DNA of 64,000 bases from Apoderus coryli (GCA_911728435.2 OU452201.1:27156001-27220000), one strand, 5' to 3'. Shown: positions 33,222-45,257, counted from the first letter of the stretch. The notes: a model not told the origin generated them from the letters alone. Made by a program: numbers and translations.

Positions 33222-34155
33222 TTGTGCAGAAAAAGACCAACTGCTATCGTTTTAAAGGGCAATAGGACTATTAAAGAAAACACATATTCTATTATTGCAA
33301 ATTATTTTTTTGCAGAAACAATCCAAACCACTTGGTCAACAGATAAAATTTTATATTATCTATTATCGTATTGCAGAATGCATCCAAACCACAAGGTCGA
33401 TTCGTATATTCGTAATTTATTAAACAGCATAAACAACGCCTTGACGAGCCTGAATCTACACAAAGATTGAGGAGAGAAGATTTCCAAAAACCTAAGGAAA
33501 TTAATGAATTCGAGTGCCTTACTTTTGATTTGGAAAAAATGCTAGCACTTTCGAGAATTCCAACTAATATTGTATTCTATAAGAGACAACTTTGGATATA
33601 CAATGCTGGAGTACAAAGTGAAACGGATGAACGTGATTATTGTTACTTTTGGGCTGAAGGTATTGCCGACGAATCGGATTTTGGAGAATCCGCTTTGAGA
33701 CACCAACAACGGGTGTATTTAACTTCAGATTATATAAATGTAATGAAAGAATATAGAAAGAAAAATCCACTGCTAGTTACCGAGATGACTTCGAAAGACT
33801 TTTTGGTATACGAACTATAGAAAAAAGCATCATTAATAGAAACATTTCAGTTGATGGCGATTAAATTAACTGTAAGATCTATCAAAATAGAGAAAAATCT
33901 ACCTTATTTGTTATATTTTCAACAGAAAACTTTTTATGGTCCCATTCAAGAGTTGAATATAAACAAAAAACAAGAGGACCGCAACTTAAAAATCAGAGTG
34001 ATGATCTATCTGTCTAGATTTGGTCGCCTTGTGGCCTCAGGGTAAATCAACAGCAGAGCCAAAACTTGCTAATTTGCATGAAATTTATAATCTTATACCA
34101 TCTGATTGCTTAAAGTTTTACCAGAGACTTAAAGGAAAAATGCCAATATTTTAGA
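33222..34155 (+). pseudogene. Decayed protein of a repeat family in insects, probably transposon-encoded
   Basis: Three broken frames belong together. At 33222-33470 there is a charged, aromatic segment. At 33467-33820 FECLTFDLEKMLALSRIPTN, FYKRQLWIYNAGVQ and Y(C)YFWAEGIA are followed by VMKEYRKKNPLLVTEMTSKDFL. At 33851-34150 IKIEKNLPYLLYFQQKTFYGPIQELNI is followed by KSTAEPKLANLHEIYNLIPSDC(L)KFYQRL. I recall this order (CxTFDLQ...P.P...FYKRQLWTYNLGIH...KKNPF.V..M...DF...L..IPP..H.FY) from a multicopy insect protein family of transposon origin. I do not know its reaction. The stop at 33818 and the frame changes show decay. The segment expected between FWAEGIA and the KKNPL box is missing, apparently deleted. 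Confidence 0.5.
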
Positions 34156-34159
34156 ATAC

Positions 34160-34480
34160 ATTGAATATCGAAAATGTAGACTTCTGCCTCGAAGAGAACT
34201 AATTCTGTATAACTCCTAATATTGTAATAAACACTAGAATTTTTACTTGTTTTTTTTTAATAAATTGTTTTTGTTTTGCAGAAAGCATTTATGCCCCAAA
34301 AAATCAATACCAAATTTAGAACAAAATATTTTTTTAAAACAAACTTGTTTATTAAGAACATCTAAACATAAGCTAGGCTTTGGATTTTGCAGGTTATCAA
34401 TATCTAAACAGAAACAATTATTTTCTTATAACAATATGTTTTCTAATTTTCTGCAAAACTAACTTTGTGTGGGTTGGATG
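34160..34480. other. No recognisable feature
   Basis: AT-rich. The open frame 34247-34462 has no known motif. Confidence 0.4.
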
Positions 34481-34489
34481 CTTTTTGCA

Positions 34490-35050
34490 AAGCTGGGTCC
34501 ACAAGTCATAATAAAATTAAACCTAAAACAATAATTAACAAACTTAATGTTTACACGTTGGACAGGCTTATGTAATATAGAAAGTTTCAAATGTTGATGA
34601 TGTTGTGGTCGTCGCATAGTAGATCCCCCAAGTTCCATCGAATGTTTGAGTTGCTCCGCTTCTGTTGTAAAATAGGGCACTCGACTAGGACGTTTTTCAC
34701 AGTTAGGCGGACGTTACATGTGTTACAGATTGGTATCTCGTTGCGGGATAGTAGATGGTCGTGTGAGAATATTGTGTGTCCGATTCGTAGTCGCCAAAAT
34801 AATACTTGGAGGCTTCTCGTATTATGCAATATTCTCATCTGGAGGGAGTTTGGTCGGACCTCTTGTAGTTGGGTTCTACAGTTATTCCAGACATTCTGAA
34901 ATGACTCTCGAACTTTCTTCTTCACTAGTAGCTGTGCATCGTTTGTATTGTAGCTTAAGGAGTGAAGCTGCTCATTTTCTTCCGTTGCAGATTTAGCTGC
35001 TTTGTCAGTTAATAGAGATGAAAGAAATGTATCGATCTATTCGATTCGAT
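34490..35050 (-). mobile_element. LINE C-terminus with zinc knuckle after an RNase H domain
   Basis: The minus-strand frame 34925-34587, extended upstream with SATEENEQLHSL, reads KVRESFQNVWNN, LQVLFWRLRIGHT, HLLSRNEIPICNTCNVRLTVKNVLVECP. This is the C-terminal region of Jockey/I-type LINEs (RLRIGHT-LTH-hLL...P.C..C...LTV.HIL.ECP). A short 3' UTR follows toward 34490. No stop breaks the 112 codons, but both ends are lost. Confidence 0.75.
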
Positions 35051-36625
35051 CTCAATTATTGTGAGGTTGAATTTAGCCTGGAGGACTGCAACTGAGTCTA
35101 TCGGCCGATTGTAATAAATTATACAACTAATTCTGGAATTTAAAAAGAACATTATTTCATTTTTCAAGTTAAACGAGACTGAAATATTTTGGAATTATTA
35201 TTTCGGGGAAGACGACTAAAATCTTTTTCTCGATTTCTAATTAAGTCTAAAAGTTACTATTTCCTAAATATACCTGTTTATGTCATCGAACTATATCTCA
35301 AATGTTCAAATACCTTGTAATTATCTAGATTTAGGTATATTTAAAATAATATCCTAGTCCAGACTTTAATCAAGCGGATCACATTACACACGCATTGTAT
35401 ATTGGCTCAAAAAAGAGCTTTACTTGTAAGAGTAGAAATCTATATTAATTGACATACAAATACCAAAACGTCTCATTGACAAGTTTGCTAATGCTATTAC
35501 TGCTCGACGACCTTGTTGGTGTTCGTTTCCTAACCATTTATTTTTTTGGCCTACGCATACTTCTTCAAAAATAATTTCGGACTTCTATGACTTCACATAC
35601 GTAACAAAATGTGCACATTGCGGCATCTGATATTTGACTTGCAAATGGAAATCAACAGGTGAAAAGCGAGGGTGGAACCGCTTCGTTTTGCATTCGGCAC
35701 AGTAAAGTTAATGCCACCGTAGGCAAGACATACATTTTCGGATGTAACTCCAAAAAGAAATAAAATAAAAAATAATATACAGTATGACACGATATGCTGT
35801 ATGTACTAAGGTGCACGTTTGTAACCCAGCTGATATAGTAGCACAGTGCAGTGCCAAAATTGTTTGATTATATTTTATATAATAATATAATTTATAATAA
35901 TTAGTTTCGCGTAAGCTTTTTAACATATTATTTGAGAGGGTAGTCCTAGTTTAGCTCGGTTTATTTGCATGTATTTATTTGTTTTCCAGATGTTATAAGA
36001 AACAAGATTGTTTTATTAGTTTCTTGGATTCTGTACGTGCTTTTTGAGAGTGACGTAGAAAGGAACACCTTTTTCTATGGCTTCTACGAAAACGCCAGCG
36101 ACATAAGGCGTACTAACATGACCACTGGGCTACCTTTTTTCCTGTAGGTATCTAAAATAAACTAAAGCATTTTATATTCAGGTATATCTGGTTCTATGAA
36201 TACTGGATCCTTTCTCCAGGTCTTTCCCACATTTTCTTTAGTGCTCATAAATATATTATGAGATAGTTCATAGATCTCTGTCTGCCTCTAAAGTTTCGGC
36301 TTTCGAAACGGGACCACTCTGTATAGGAATTATTGAACCGCCTCGGGAATGTCCATAAAAATCGGCTACAGGCAAAAGTCAGTAAAAACAACAATGGTCA
36401 AAAAAGATTGCAAGGCTATATTATTTGATCGAGCTAAAATACAAACAACAGCCTTATTAATAAGAAAACCAATATATCAATGGAAAAAGCCCTGTAAATC
36501 CGGCCTTGGACTTTAGTATGTTTAGCTGCAGCATCAGCATCATTATTACTAATAGGGCATATTTAACATAAATATGTGTAAATTATTTTCCATTCATTAA
36601 ATTAACCTCAGTATCTAATTATATA
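35051..36625. other. No recognisable feature
   Basis: AT-rich noncoding DNA. Short open frames (35593-35926, 35965-36147) carry no motif I recognise. Confidence 0.4.
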
Positions 36626-36939
36626 TACAGTGTGTCCCAGGATAGATATAACAAGAGAACTAAGGACATTTTTTTTTTAATTTTGGAATGATATTTAGTC
36701 TTGCTTGTTTTAAAACTAAAGTACCCAAAAATGAGTTAAATACGTCTTTTATAAACAAATTTAAAAAAAAATATTCTTTTATAATATACGCCAACATTCT
36801 GCTAAGAAAAGTTGTTTTGAATGCAATTTTATATCTCCGTACCAAATTTCATAAATATAAAAGCATATTTTTGGAAAAAATACTTTTTTGTAATAATCTA
36901 AATCCAACGATAGAATAGTTAAGTGAAAATGATACATTG

Positions 36940-37440
36940 TCACAAAAAAATTATATTGTGCAATGCAAAAAATTATAGAAGAGAGATATTTTCATCATTT
37001 TATGATTTTCTCAGATGATTCAACATTCATAACTAATGGTGTTGTTTCATCACAAAATTGTTGGTATTGGTCATCTGGAAATCCCAATTTTAGAATGCAT
37101 TCTAGACAACAGTATTATGAAAAATTAATTGTGTGGTGTGCCGTGTCGTATCACATTGCCCTTGTCACGCCACAGAAGCAGTTAATCAATGGTTGATTTA
37201 AATTTTGAAGACAATTAGATAGCCAGAAGTGGCCGCTGGGATCCCCAACTTATCAATATTCTCTTCCTCTTAAACAATTGGTATATGCTCAACCACTTCC
37301 TAATGATATTACAAAAAAGAATTAGAAATGCTGCAAACTCTTTAACATAAAAACGAATTCAAAACATTTTTAAGGAGTTCAGACGAAAGATATGCGTAGG
37401 TATATGGGCGGTGATTATATTGAATAAATGTTTATTAGAA
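36940..37440 (+). pseudogene. Tc1/mariner-like transposase, decayed
   Basis: The frame 36963-37196 reads HFMIFSDDSTFITNGVVSSQNCWYWSSGNPNF and KLIVWCAV. This matches the first DDE block of IS630/Tc1-mariner transposases of a common insect type (ILF(S/T)DEATF...NRQN.HYWS.(E)NP...LNVWCGI), with D in place of E in DEA. From about 37200, after a frame change, a WPLGSPTYQ(Y)SLPL...VYAQPLP...IRNAANSLT-like stretch matches the RSPDLTPLDFFLWG...VY..P....(R)I..A region. The second D region (SPDL) is degraded. It lies centrally within the inverted repeats of the 36.6-kb element. Confidence 0.65.
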
Positions 37441-38261
37441 AATACTAAACCTATTGCTAATTACCCAGTTTGTGTCTCAATTTTGATATTTATTATGTGT
37501 TATAATCTTTATGGGGCGTTTGTCTTAAGAGAAAAAATAAAATAATACGAAGTATTCTATGATAATACTAATTATTGCAAAAAATTATTTCTTCCAAAAC
37601 CTTGCTTTTATATTCCTGAAATTCGGTGCGGGGATATAAAATTGCATTCTAAACAACTTTTGTCAGTTCAATTTTGGCGAATATTGTTTGATACACTGAT
37701 AAAAATGATCATTTCTTTTAAAGTAATCTGACATTTCCTCAAAAGTACCATGCTTCTGGTATATGCCAAATGAATCAGGAATTTAACTGAAAAACTACGT
37801 TTCTTTAACACTGATTAATGCAGATTCTTTGGGAGAAAATTATATACACTTACTGACTTAAAAACCCAAGTTCTAATTATAAAAATAGAAGTTCTTGAAG
37901 CAAGAGCGTATAAACCTATGTTCCTTTTCGCCAAGCAACTAGTCTTTTATTTCAAAGTCGTTAATTTGTTTCAAGATCACTATATATTTCTCCAGAAAAC
38001 TATATTAATTTCTTGGAAATATCGTGTATTTCATCGCAAAAATATTATGCGTTTGTGATAAGAAATAAAACTTTTTTGCCAAGTGTTCTATAGCTAGTTT
38101 GGAAGGCCAGTGCGTTTTTCATAGAAGACGTGCAGTTGTTGCTCCAATAGTCAAAGTTCTTGTCGCAAGTTCTTCCAAGCTTTGAACAAAGAGTTTATAC
38201 TTTTTGATAGAAGTTCAATATACGAGTATATAAAAATATGTGTGTCTACGTAAGTTGGCTA

Positions 38262-38346
38262 CATATGGAAAACTTTTTTACTATTAGTTTTATCAAAAAA
38301 AACAAAAATATTTTGATAAAACTAATAATAAACAAGTTTTCCATAT
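38262..38346. repeat. Imperfect palindrome, about 36-bp arms
   Basis: CATATGGAAAACTT and TATTAGTTTTATCAAAA on the left (38262-38297) are mirrored on the right (38311-38346) across a 13-base loop. It could be a foldback element remnant. Confidence 0.7.
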
Positions 38347-38455
38347 GTTGTGTGTGTATGTGTGTTGGTAATAAACGCATTATTTAAATAATCAAATATA
38401 TTCCAAATATAATATTTTTCTAGGATCGGAACAAATAAAGTATTCTCTTATTTAT

Positions 38456-39960
38456 TTATTTATTTAAGATACAACTGCCCAGATAGATAAATATCCAATT
38501 GAAGGGCAGGTAAAAATTACAAATAATACAATAACATCAACATAACAATAATAACTAATTAATAACTTAAACTAATGACTTAAAAAATAAACGTTTTATA
38601 CATGACAGATTTGATTCAAATATATCCAAATCATTAGACATACGGACATACAAATATTACACATTACGAACAAGGGAGAATGCAACAACAAATTAGTGCG
38701 CGCTCTTGACAAGTAAAAAACAGTATTATTATTACGTGTACGCAAAGTAGGGACATAAAATGGAAGCAATTCTAACAGCCCTGGACAATCAATATCTGCA
38801 TTAATAATTTTGTACAGTAAGATAATAGCAGAACATTCCCTACGCGTACTTAAAGATGTCAAACTAAAACGATTTAGGAGCGTATCATGTGGAAATCCAA
38901 AGACTGGATAAACTCCATCGCTACGAAACCACAGAAACTTAGCGAAACGACGTTGAACACGTTCCATACTCGCCGAATGAAATTCACATGTAGGACTCCA
39001 CACAACTGAAGCATACTCCTACTTAGCCCTAACAAATGCATTGAATAACGTAATAAGTGTCTGAGGAGACCTAAGATCTCTCGCGTTACGCATGACAAAA
39101 CCCAGAGACTGATACGAAGCTGAAATTATATAATTATAATGTTCAATAAAATTTAGTTTGCTATCAAAGAAAATCCCCAAATCCTTAATACGACCACAAA
39201 CAACGAATGGAGAACGTGAATGAAATACAAATGAGTTATAGGCTTTAATCTGCGTGTATAAGAAACTGAAAAACATTTTTCAATATTCAAATAAAGATTG
39301 TTGCGAACACACCACTCATAAATCTTGTTAAGGTCTTCCTGAATAACAGAGCAATCATGCGCACTATCAATGACCGAGTATATCTTGAACTCATCGGCAT
39401 ACAAGAGCGAACTACTAGTCAAGCCACTGGATATATCATCAATAAAGCACAAAAACAACAATGGCCCCAACACAGAATCCTGGGGGACTCCTGAGGTCAC
39501 TAAAAAATTGACAGACCTGAACCCTCTATACTCAACATATTGATAACGACCATTTAAATATGAATCCAAGAGAAGCAACAAGCCATTGGATATACCAAAA
39601 CGATACAATTTAACTATCAAGACACCATGATCAAGTCTGTCAAAGGCCTTCGAAAAATCAGTATAGATAACATCTACCTGACCTCCATTATTAAGTTGAT
39701 CACTCAGAGACTGTGTTAAAACCAATAAATTGGTAGATGTAGAACGACCCGGGAAGAAACCATGCTGCACAGTTGAAATTTGTAATATATAGGAACTATA
39801 AAGTAATTGATGATAACGTAAAAAATAAAAACGACTGTAATTCTTAACTAAGTACTTGGCTTCCAAACTATAAGCTATAACTAACTTAAATATTATAAAA
39901 GTAACAGTAACAAAAATGTAGAAACTCTTATAAAAGTAATAATTTATATAAAAAACACAT
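38456..39960 (-). mobile_element. Jockey/CR1-like LINE, 5'-truncated, decayed
   Basis: The minus-strand RT frame at 39983-39153 reads QHGFFPGRSTSTNLL, VIYTDFSKAFDRLDHGVL, NGRYQYVEYRG, TSGVPQDSVLGPLLF and SLLYADEFKIYS. The catalytic YADD is YADE and PQGS is PQDS. The next frame (39276-39019) gives KDLGIFFDSKLNFIEHYN and SLGFVMRNARDL. The third (39003-38596) gives MERVQRRFAKFLWFRSDGVYP and SLSTRRECSAIILLYKIIN. Frameshifts at about 39250 and 39010 separate them. The 3' end is a TAAATAAATAAATA tail at 38450-38466, preceded by a CTGCCC...GGGCAG hairpin. Copies of the same 3' end are at 45258-45625 (plus) and 51490-51650 (minus). Endonuclease is lost. Confidence 0.85.
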
Positions 39961-40537
39961 GAAACTACAGTAAAGACAAACAAATAAATTTCCTATATAC
40001 TAGAAACTACATAAATGTATTCACATTTTTCAAAATACCTATTACATAACTATTTAGATTTTAGATAAAAAAAAAGTACTTTCAGGTATTGATTTTCTAC
40101 TAAACCTAATTAAATAAATAATCAATATTCGTCCTTAAAATTAGAATTACTCGTAAAGTATTGCTTATGGCTGAAAGTTTTCTTGGCTATTATTTGAAGG
40201 AGCAACTGTGAATTTAAGCTAATCTTCTTTTTGTTGTACTGTCGTAAATTTGGGTTTCTTTGATGCTGACGGTTCAATCTGAAAAGGTAAACATGTTAAC
40301 AAGTCACAATGCTTAAATTTGCCCTTGCATTTTTTTGCTCGCGATAGTACGTCATATTAAAAACAATAATAATCATCAGAAAGAGATAATTCACATCTAA
40401 ACATTTAAGTAAAACACAACAGTGTAGTGTATTTAGTTAGTTTTAAAACAAGCAGGACTCATTCCTCAAATGTCATTCCAAAATCAAAACAATTTTGTCC
40501 CTTAAACCTCTTGTTACATCTATCCTGGGACATACTG

Positions 40538-41393
40538 TATAATTATGTCATTTACTTTTCACTGTTTTAAAAGTTGACACAATATTCGACAAATATTAAA
40601 AAAAACATAAATAGTCAATGATTAACCTTCTTAAGCAAAACATAGGAAGCAGCATGACCTTGACACTTCAACATGTATAGTGGTTGTGTTATGTGTCAAG
40701 TGACTGTCTTTTTTATTAATAACATTTTTTTCTCTATATATGAGGGTAGCAGAATAGTAGCTGCTTAAAAGAGTCAACTTAATATCACATACAGTGTCGA
40801 AACAGTAGGGTGTAGTTTTAGCTAATAAATGATTCAAAGCATCCAACTGAGACAATAAAGACTATGTAGTAAGATATTTAAATGTGTCATATTTTTTGTA
40901 ATATATTAAGACATCAACATAAATTACTGGGAAATAATGATTTAATATTATCACGGTACAATGTATAAAAGAGTGGGACTGTTGAATGCAATAATTGCCA
41001 TATCGAAATTACTTTTCTACAGTGTGTCCATGTAAAAGAGGTGAAAAATTGTTTTCCGCAGTCCAAATTGTAAGAAAATCTTCACATTATTATAAAATTA
41101 GATATTTTTGAATACTGTGGATATTTTTTTGCATGAAAATGGCCAATAGATACAAGCCACATTCTAAATTTATAGGGATTTTCAGTGTTTTCCGTTTTTG
41201 TTAAATATTACTAAACCCTTCCGATGTTTATTTTATGGAACTAAACACAATAGGAACTATCTATTCGAGACAAAACACTCGTGCTTTTTTTCAGTCCATA
41301 ACTAAATTATATGAGTATATTATTATATTTTTTGGGTTTAAGGTTCTCTGAAAAAACTTTTTTTAATTTTTGGCCAAATTTACAATTCTCTTG
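40538..41393. other. No recognisable feature
   Basis: AT-rich noncoding DNA. Confidence 0.4.
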
Positions 41394-41519
41394 TCTAATT
41401 TTATTTTTCTGCTTTTTACAACGTTTCGAGGATAATTTATGGTCTTCTTAAGGTGTTATTCTATCTAGAAAAAAATACAAACATTACGTATAGGTATATT
41501 CAAATATTGTAAAAACATT

Positions 41520-42760
41520 ACTTACCTATTTCGCTTTTTTTTTCCTTTTTGCTTTTGATGGGCAAGTTTCATTACTTCGGCTTCGACGAAGTTTCTATAA
41601 AATGGTTTTGTAACTATTTATTCCATAGAAATCAATATGTCAAGATCAGATCTTCGTGCTCTCAGTTCAGGGAATTGAGAAGCGGTGTCCCACAAGAAAG
41701 CATCCTTGGCCCGCTTCTTTTTACAATTTTTACGTTTGATTTGCACATGAGCATGGCTCATTCTGCAATACATCTTTACGCAGATGATGCGCAAATATAT
41801 TCTCATTGCTCTATTTCCGAATTTCAAAATACTATTTATAATCTTAATCAAGATCTGTCCCATTTTTCGGATTGGTGTAAATGTCATGGCTTGAGACTAT
41901 ATCCTAATTAAACTGTCGCCCTGTGTATCGGGAATTAACGCCATACTGAATTTATTCAGGCTTCTAGTAATATTTTGCTTGAGGAACATTGGTGCAGTGG
42001 GTGAATAACGCTAAAGATTTAGGTATACTAATTGATAGTAGAATGAGTTTTAATGATCATTGTTCTCATCTATACAAAAATTTTTCTTCTTTTACGCTAA
42101 AATCTATACATAATTTGAAGTATTTTTTGTTGAAGGTACAAAGTTGATGCTGGTAAAATCATTGATTTGACCTTGACTATTGTTCGCAAGTGTATTACTA
42201 TTATCTGGCAAATTATAATAAAGATAAAATGCGTCGAATACAGAGTGCAGGTATAAGATTCGTGTGCAAAGTTCCATTCGCAGCTCATATTACTCCATTT
42301 CTTAATAAACTAAAAGAACCTAGGGTGGCCATTCGGTTTGATTACTTGTATTGTGTCTTGTTGTATAAGATTGTTACGTTTCATATACCTCAGTACCTTG
42401 CTGACTTGCTCTTGAGGAGGTATAATGTCCACGGACTTGGTTTGTGCTTCAACTCGTTTACAATTTCGCAACATTCAACTGCTAAATTCGAAAATATTCT
42501 TAACTTATCGTTGTTTAGTTTCAAGAAACAGTTGAGGCGCAGACTATTTCCTTAAATAATATTCATATGAGCGTGTTTCTCTTGTATAGTGTTAAGCTTG
42601 GAATAAGTGGAAGAGTGGCTATTGCCAAATTTTATTCCTTTTGTGTAGACTAGCCAAGTGACTGATTTGTTATTTGGAAGCTATCTTTGAAACTTTGTAT
42701 TCTTGATTTGTCATTCGGTTTGCTTTGCACAATAAAAGATTTATTATTATTATAAAACTT
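41520..42760 (+). mobile_element. LINE RT fragment (CR1/L2/I-like), decayed
   Basis: The frame 41549-41911 reads YFGFDEVSIKWFCNYL, SSCSQFRELRSGVPQESILGPLLFTIFTFDL and HLYADDAQIYSHC, then NQDLSHFSDWCKCHGLRLYPN. The catalytic YADD is intact, while PQGS is PQES. Frameshifts and stops follow at about 41910-42190. The frame 42190-42555 then gives MRRIQSAGIRFVCK, HITPFLNKLKEPRV and FDYLYCVLLYKIV, ending FKKQLRRRLFP. The 3' end has AATAAA and a TTATTATTATTAT tail at 42732-42755. It has no endonuclease. Confidence 0.8.
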
Positions 42761-43301
42761 TTTGAAGAACGTATACAAAGTTTTAAACTGTATAATATGA
42801 CTGTAATAAATAGTAAATGTGATGTTTTGTGAAATAGATTTTTTTTGTAAAAAAAAAGAAAAGATTTTAGTTTATACAATGCTATTTTTAAAATGTATCT
42901 TATATTTTACATTACAATAACAAAACCGTTTATTGTATGTATCATCAAGAAAAACAAAAAGCAAAATAGATAAATAATGTTTGAATAAACATTTGTCCAA
43001 GATATGAATGGGATAGCATTAGAATCTTGGAAACTGTAGGAGTTACGATGTCGGTTAAATTAGAGAAAAGTTGTACAATTTAGACATCTTTTAAGGAAGA
43101 GAATTTTTGAAAAAACAATTTTTTGCAATTTTAGTTTTTATTTGTTTCTGTCATTATTTTTACAGTTAAAAAAATGAAAAGCACTACTGCGTTTCGATTT
43201 TGAAAAACCATCATCAACTTTGTTTTTTTCAATAATACAGGTTTATTTACCATACTGTTCATACAAACGGTTACAAAAAAGAAAATACAATTGTAGGTAT
43301 A

Positions 43302-45066
43302 GGTTCTGGTAAACTTGGGGACCCACAGAATTTGACACTTTTTCTTAACTTTTTATAAAGCTTACCTTAAATAGAGATGAATTAAACCAAAAAATCAATG
43401 GATCATACAGTTTTTTGTTCTTAAATAAATTATAAAGATCTAAAATGCCTCGCTTCTTTTGGGACAAAAGACGCCATAACCCGTTAATTATATAAATAAT
43501 TTATGGGGTATTCTTCTATTTAGTAACCTTGATGACCCACAGAATTCCTACTAAAGACACACAGACCACATTAAACCCCTTTTTAAGTAAAATAAATTTG
43601 CTAAAATATTAAGATAGGGTTAGTGTGTTACAAGTTTATTTACATTTACCAATTCTACGAAACAAGAATATAGAGGTTATATGCGATGTTGCCATATATA
43701 TTCGACTCGTTCAAATGTTTTTTTGCGCAAAAATTATTTTTCTGCAAGTTAAGACAAGTTAGTATTTTATTTGCTTCTAGCGATTATAGTGAAAGTAGTT
43801 TAAGTTTAAAATTAATATTATAGTTGGGCTGGATAGTTACTTGGGTTGGGTAGTTAGGTTAGTTTGGCTGAGTTCTATTGGGGTAGTTTCGCTAGTGTGG
43901 GTTGGGTTAGGTAGTTAGGTTAGTTTGGGTGAGTTATATTGGGGTAGTTTTGTTTGTTGGGTTGGGTAGTTAGGTTAGTTTGGCTGAGTTATATTGGGGT
44001 AGTTTCGCTAGTTTGGGTTGGGTTAGGTAGTTAGGTTAGTTTGGGTGAGTTATATTGGGGTAGTTCCATTAGATTGGGTTGGGTTAGGTAGTTAGGTTAG
44101 TTTGGGTGAGTTATATTGGGGTAGTTTCGTTTGTTGGGTTGGGTAGTTAGGTTAGTTTGGCTGAGTTATATTGGGGTAGTTTCGCTAGTTTGGGTTGGGT
44201 TAGGTAGTTAGGTTAGTTTGGGTGAGTTATATTGGGGTAGTTTCGTTTGTTGGGTTGGGTAGTGAGGTTAGTTTGGCTGAGTTCTATTGGGGTAGTTTCG
44301 CTAGTTTGGGTTGGGTTAGGTAGTTAGGTTAGTTTGGGTGAGTTACATTGGGGTAGTTTCGTTTGTTTGGTTGGGTAGTTAGGTTAGTTTGGGTGAGTTC
44401 TATTGGGGTAGTTTCGCTAGTTTGGGTTGGGTTAGGTAGTTAGGTTAGTTTGGGTGAGTTACATTGGGGTAGTTTCGTTTGTTCGGTTGGGTAGTTAGGT
44501 TAGTTTGGGTGAGTTATATTGGGTTAATTTGAGTTACTTTATGGTAGTGTGCTTATATTGGGGTAGTTTGGTTAGATTAGGTTGGGATAGTGTGATTAGA
44601 TTGGGTTGGTTAGGCTTAGGTTGGTTTGATTAGATTGGGTTAGGTAGTTAGGTTAATGTGGGTGAATTATGTTGGGTTGGGTTGGGGTAGTTGGGTTTGT
44701 TTTAGTTAAGGTATTAGTTTGACCATTTAAATATTTATAGGTGGTGAAATAGATAATTTTTTTATTTTCGTTTATTTATTACTTTCAGTTTTCAAAGTAC
44801 GATTAGACAATACTAATGCAGTACATTTAAAACTCAGTGAAAATAAAATTACTTGGCAACACTGTAAATACTGTGTGATGATATTAGCGTATTTTTACTA
44901 CTGCGTTGCGTAAACGTCGTGTTTTATTCAACTTTTAAAACCATTTTTTTCTTTCAAATGTGCTTTATCCATAGTTTTTTTTTGAAAAAGTGTTCTATTA
45001 CAATAGAGCTTTTAAGTAAAAAAAAAATTTTGCGAAATTCCGTGGGTCCCCAACTTTACCAGACCC
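43302..45066. mobile_element. TIR element of 1,765 bp containing a GT-rich minisatellite
   Basis: The ends 43302-43333 and the reverse complement of 45035-45066 match at 29 of 32 positions by eye (TCTGGTAAA.TTGGGGACCCAC). Similar GTAGGT(A)TA sequences flank both ends, suggesting an 8-bp-class target duplication, but the match is imperfect. No transposase is present. The interior contains the tandem array at 43823-44715. Confidence 0.6.
43823..44715 (+). repeat. GT-rich minisatellite with a two-part higher-order unit
   Basis: About a dozen monomers of 54-63 bp follow the theme GGTAGTTAGGTTAGTTTGG, GTGAGTTATATTGGGGTAG and TTTCGCTAGTTTGGGTTGGG. Two monomer types alternate over much of the array: one has GGCTGAG with TTTCGCTAG, the other has GGGTGAG with TTTCGTTTG. 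The plus strand is almost free of C, so strand asymmetry is extreme. TTAGG, the common insect telomere word, recurs inside each monomer. The monomers degrade toward 44530-44715. Confidence 0.9.
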
Positions 45067-45257
45067 GTAGGTTATTAGATATAGTAGGTATAAGAGTATG
45101 GAAAATCAATACGGCCCTGGATTTTTTATTGTTTCATTTAAAGCCATTTTCAGTTTAAAAATAGGTGATCTATCATATGTAATGGTTTAAATGAAATTTC
45201 AGTGTTTTTAGCTGTTATTTAAAATGATTCAACAAAAATCTCCATGGTTTGGCGCTT

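Larger units (their letters stand above)
36628..40537. mobile_element. Tc1/mariner-type element with split right TIR
   Basis: Left end CAGTGTGTCCCAGGATAGAT and onward (36628 to about 36725) pairs with the reverse complement of 40430-40537 over about 100 bp; both include TTTTGGAATGA and CTTGTTTTAAAACTAA. TA lies outside each end. A further inverted pair, 36785-36865 against 37600-37680, lies inside, both containing TTGAATGCAATTTTATAT or near. The simplest reading is long TIRs of about 240 bp, with the right TIR split by about 2.7 kb (37690-40430) that contains the LINE at 38456-39960. Confidence 0.6.
41394..45185 (+). mobile_element. Dispersed repeat copy 2, split by two insertions
   Basis: Three separated pieces line up in order with 28923-29590: 41394-41510 (TTTTTACAACGTTTCGAGGATAATTT...ACATTACGTATAGGTAT), 42998-43234 (TCCAAGATATGAATGGGATAGCATT...CATCATCAACTTTGTTTTTTTC) and 45106-45185 (TCAATACGGCCCTGG...AAAGCCATTTTCAGTTTAAAAATAGGTG). 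A LINE region fills the first gap and a region with the 43.3-kb TIR element fills the second. TCAATA occurs on both sides of the second gap (43229-43234 and 45106-45111), as expected for a target duplication. Confidence 0.65.

Noticed and set aside
43823..44715. True telomeric repeat or interstitial telomere
   Set aside because: TTAGG words occur but not as a simple tandem TTAGG array; the repeating unit is 54-63 bp inside a TIR element.
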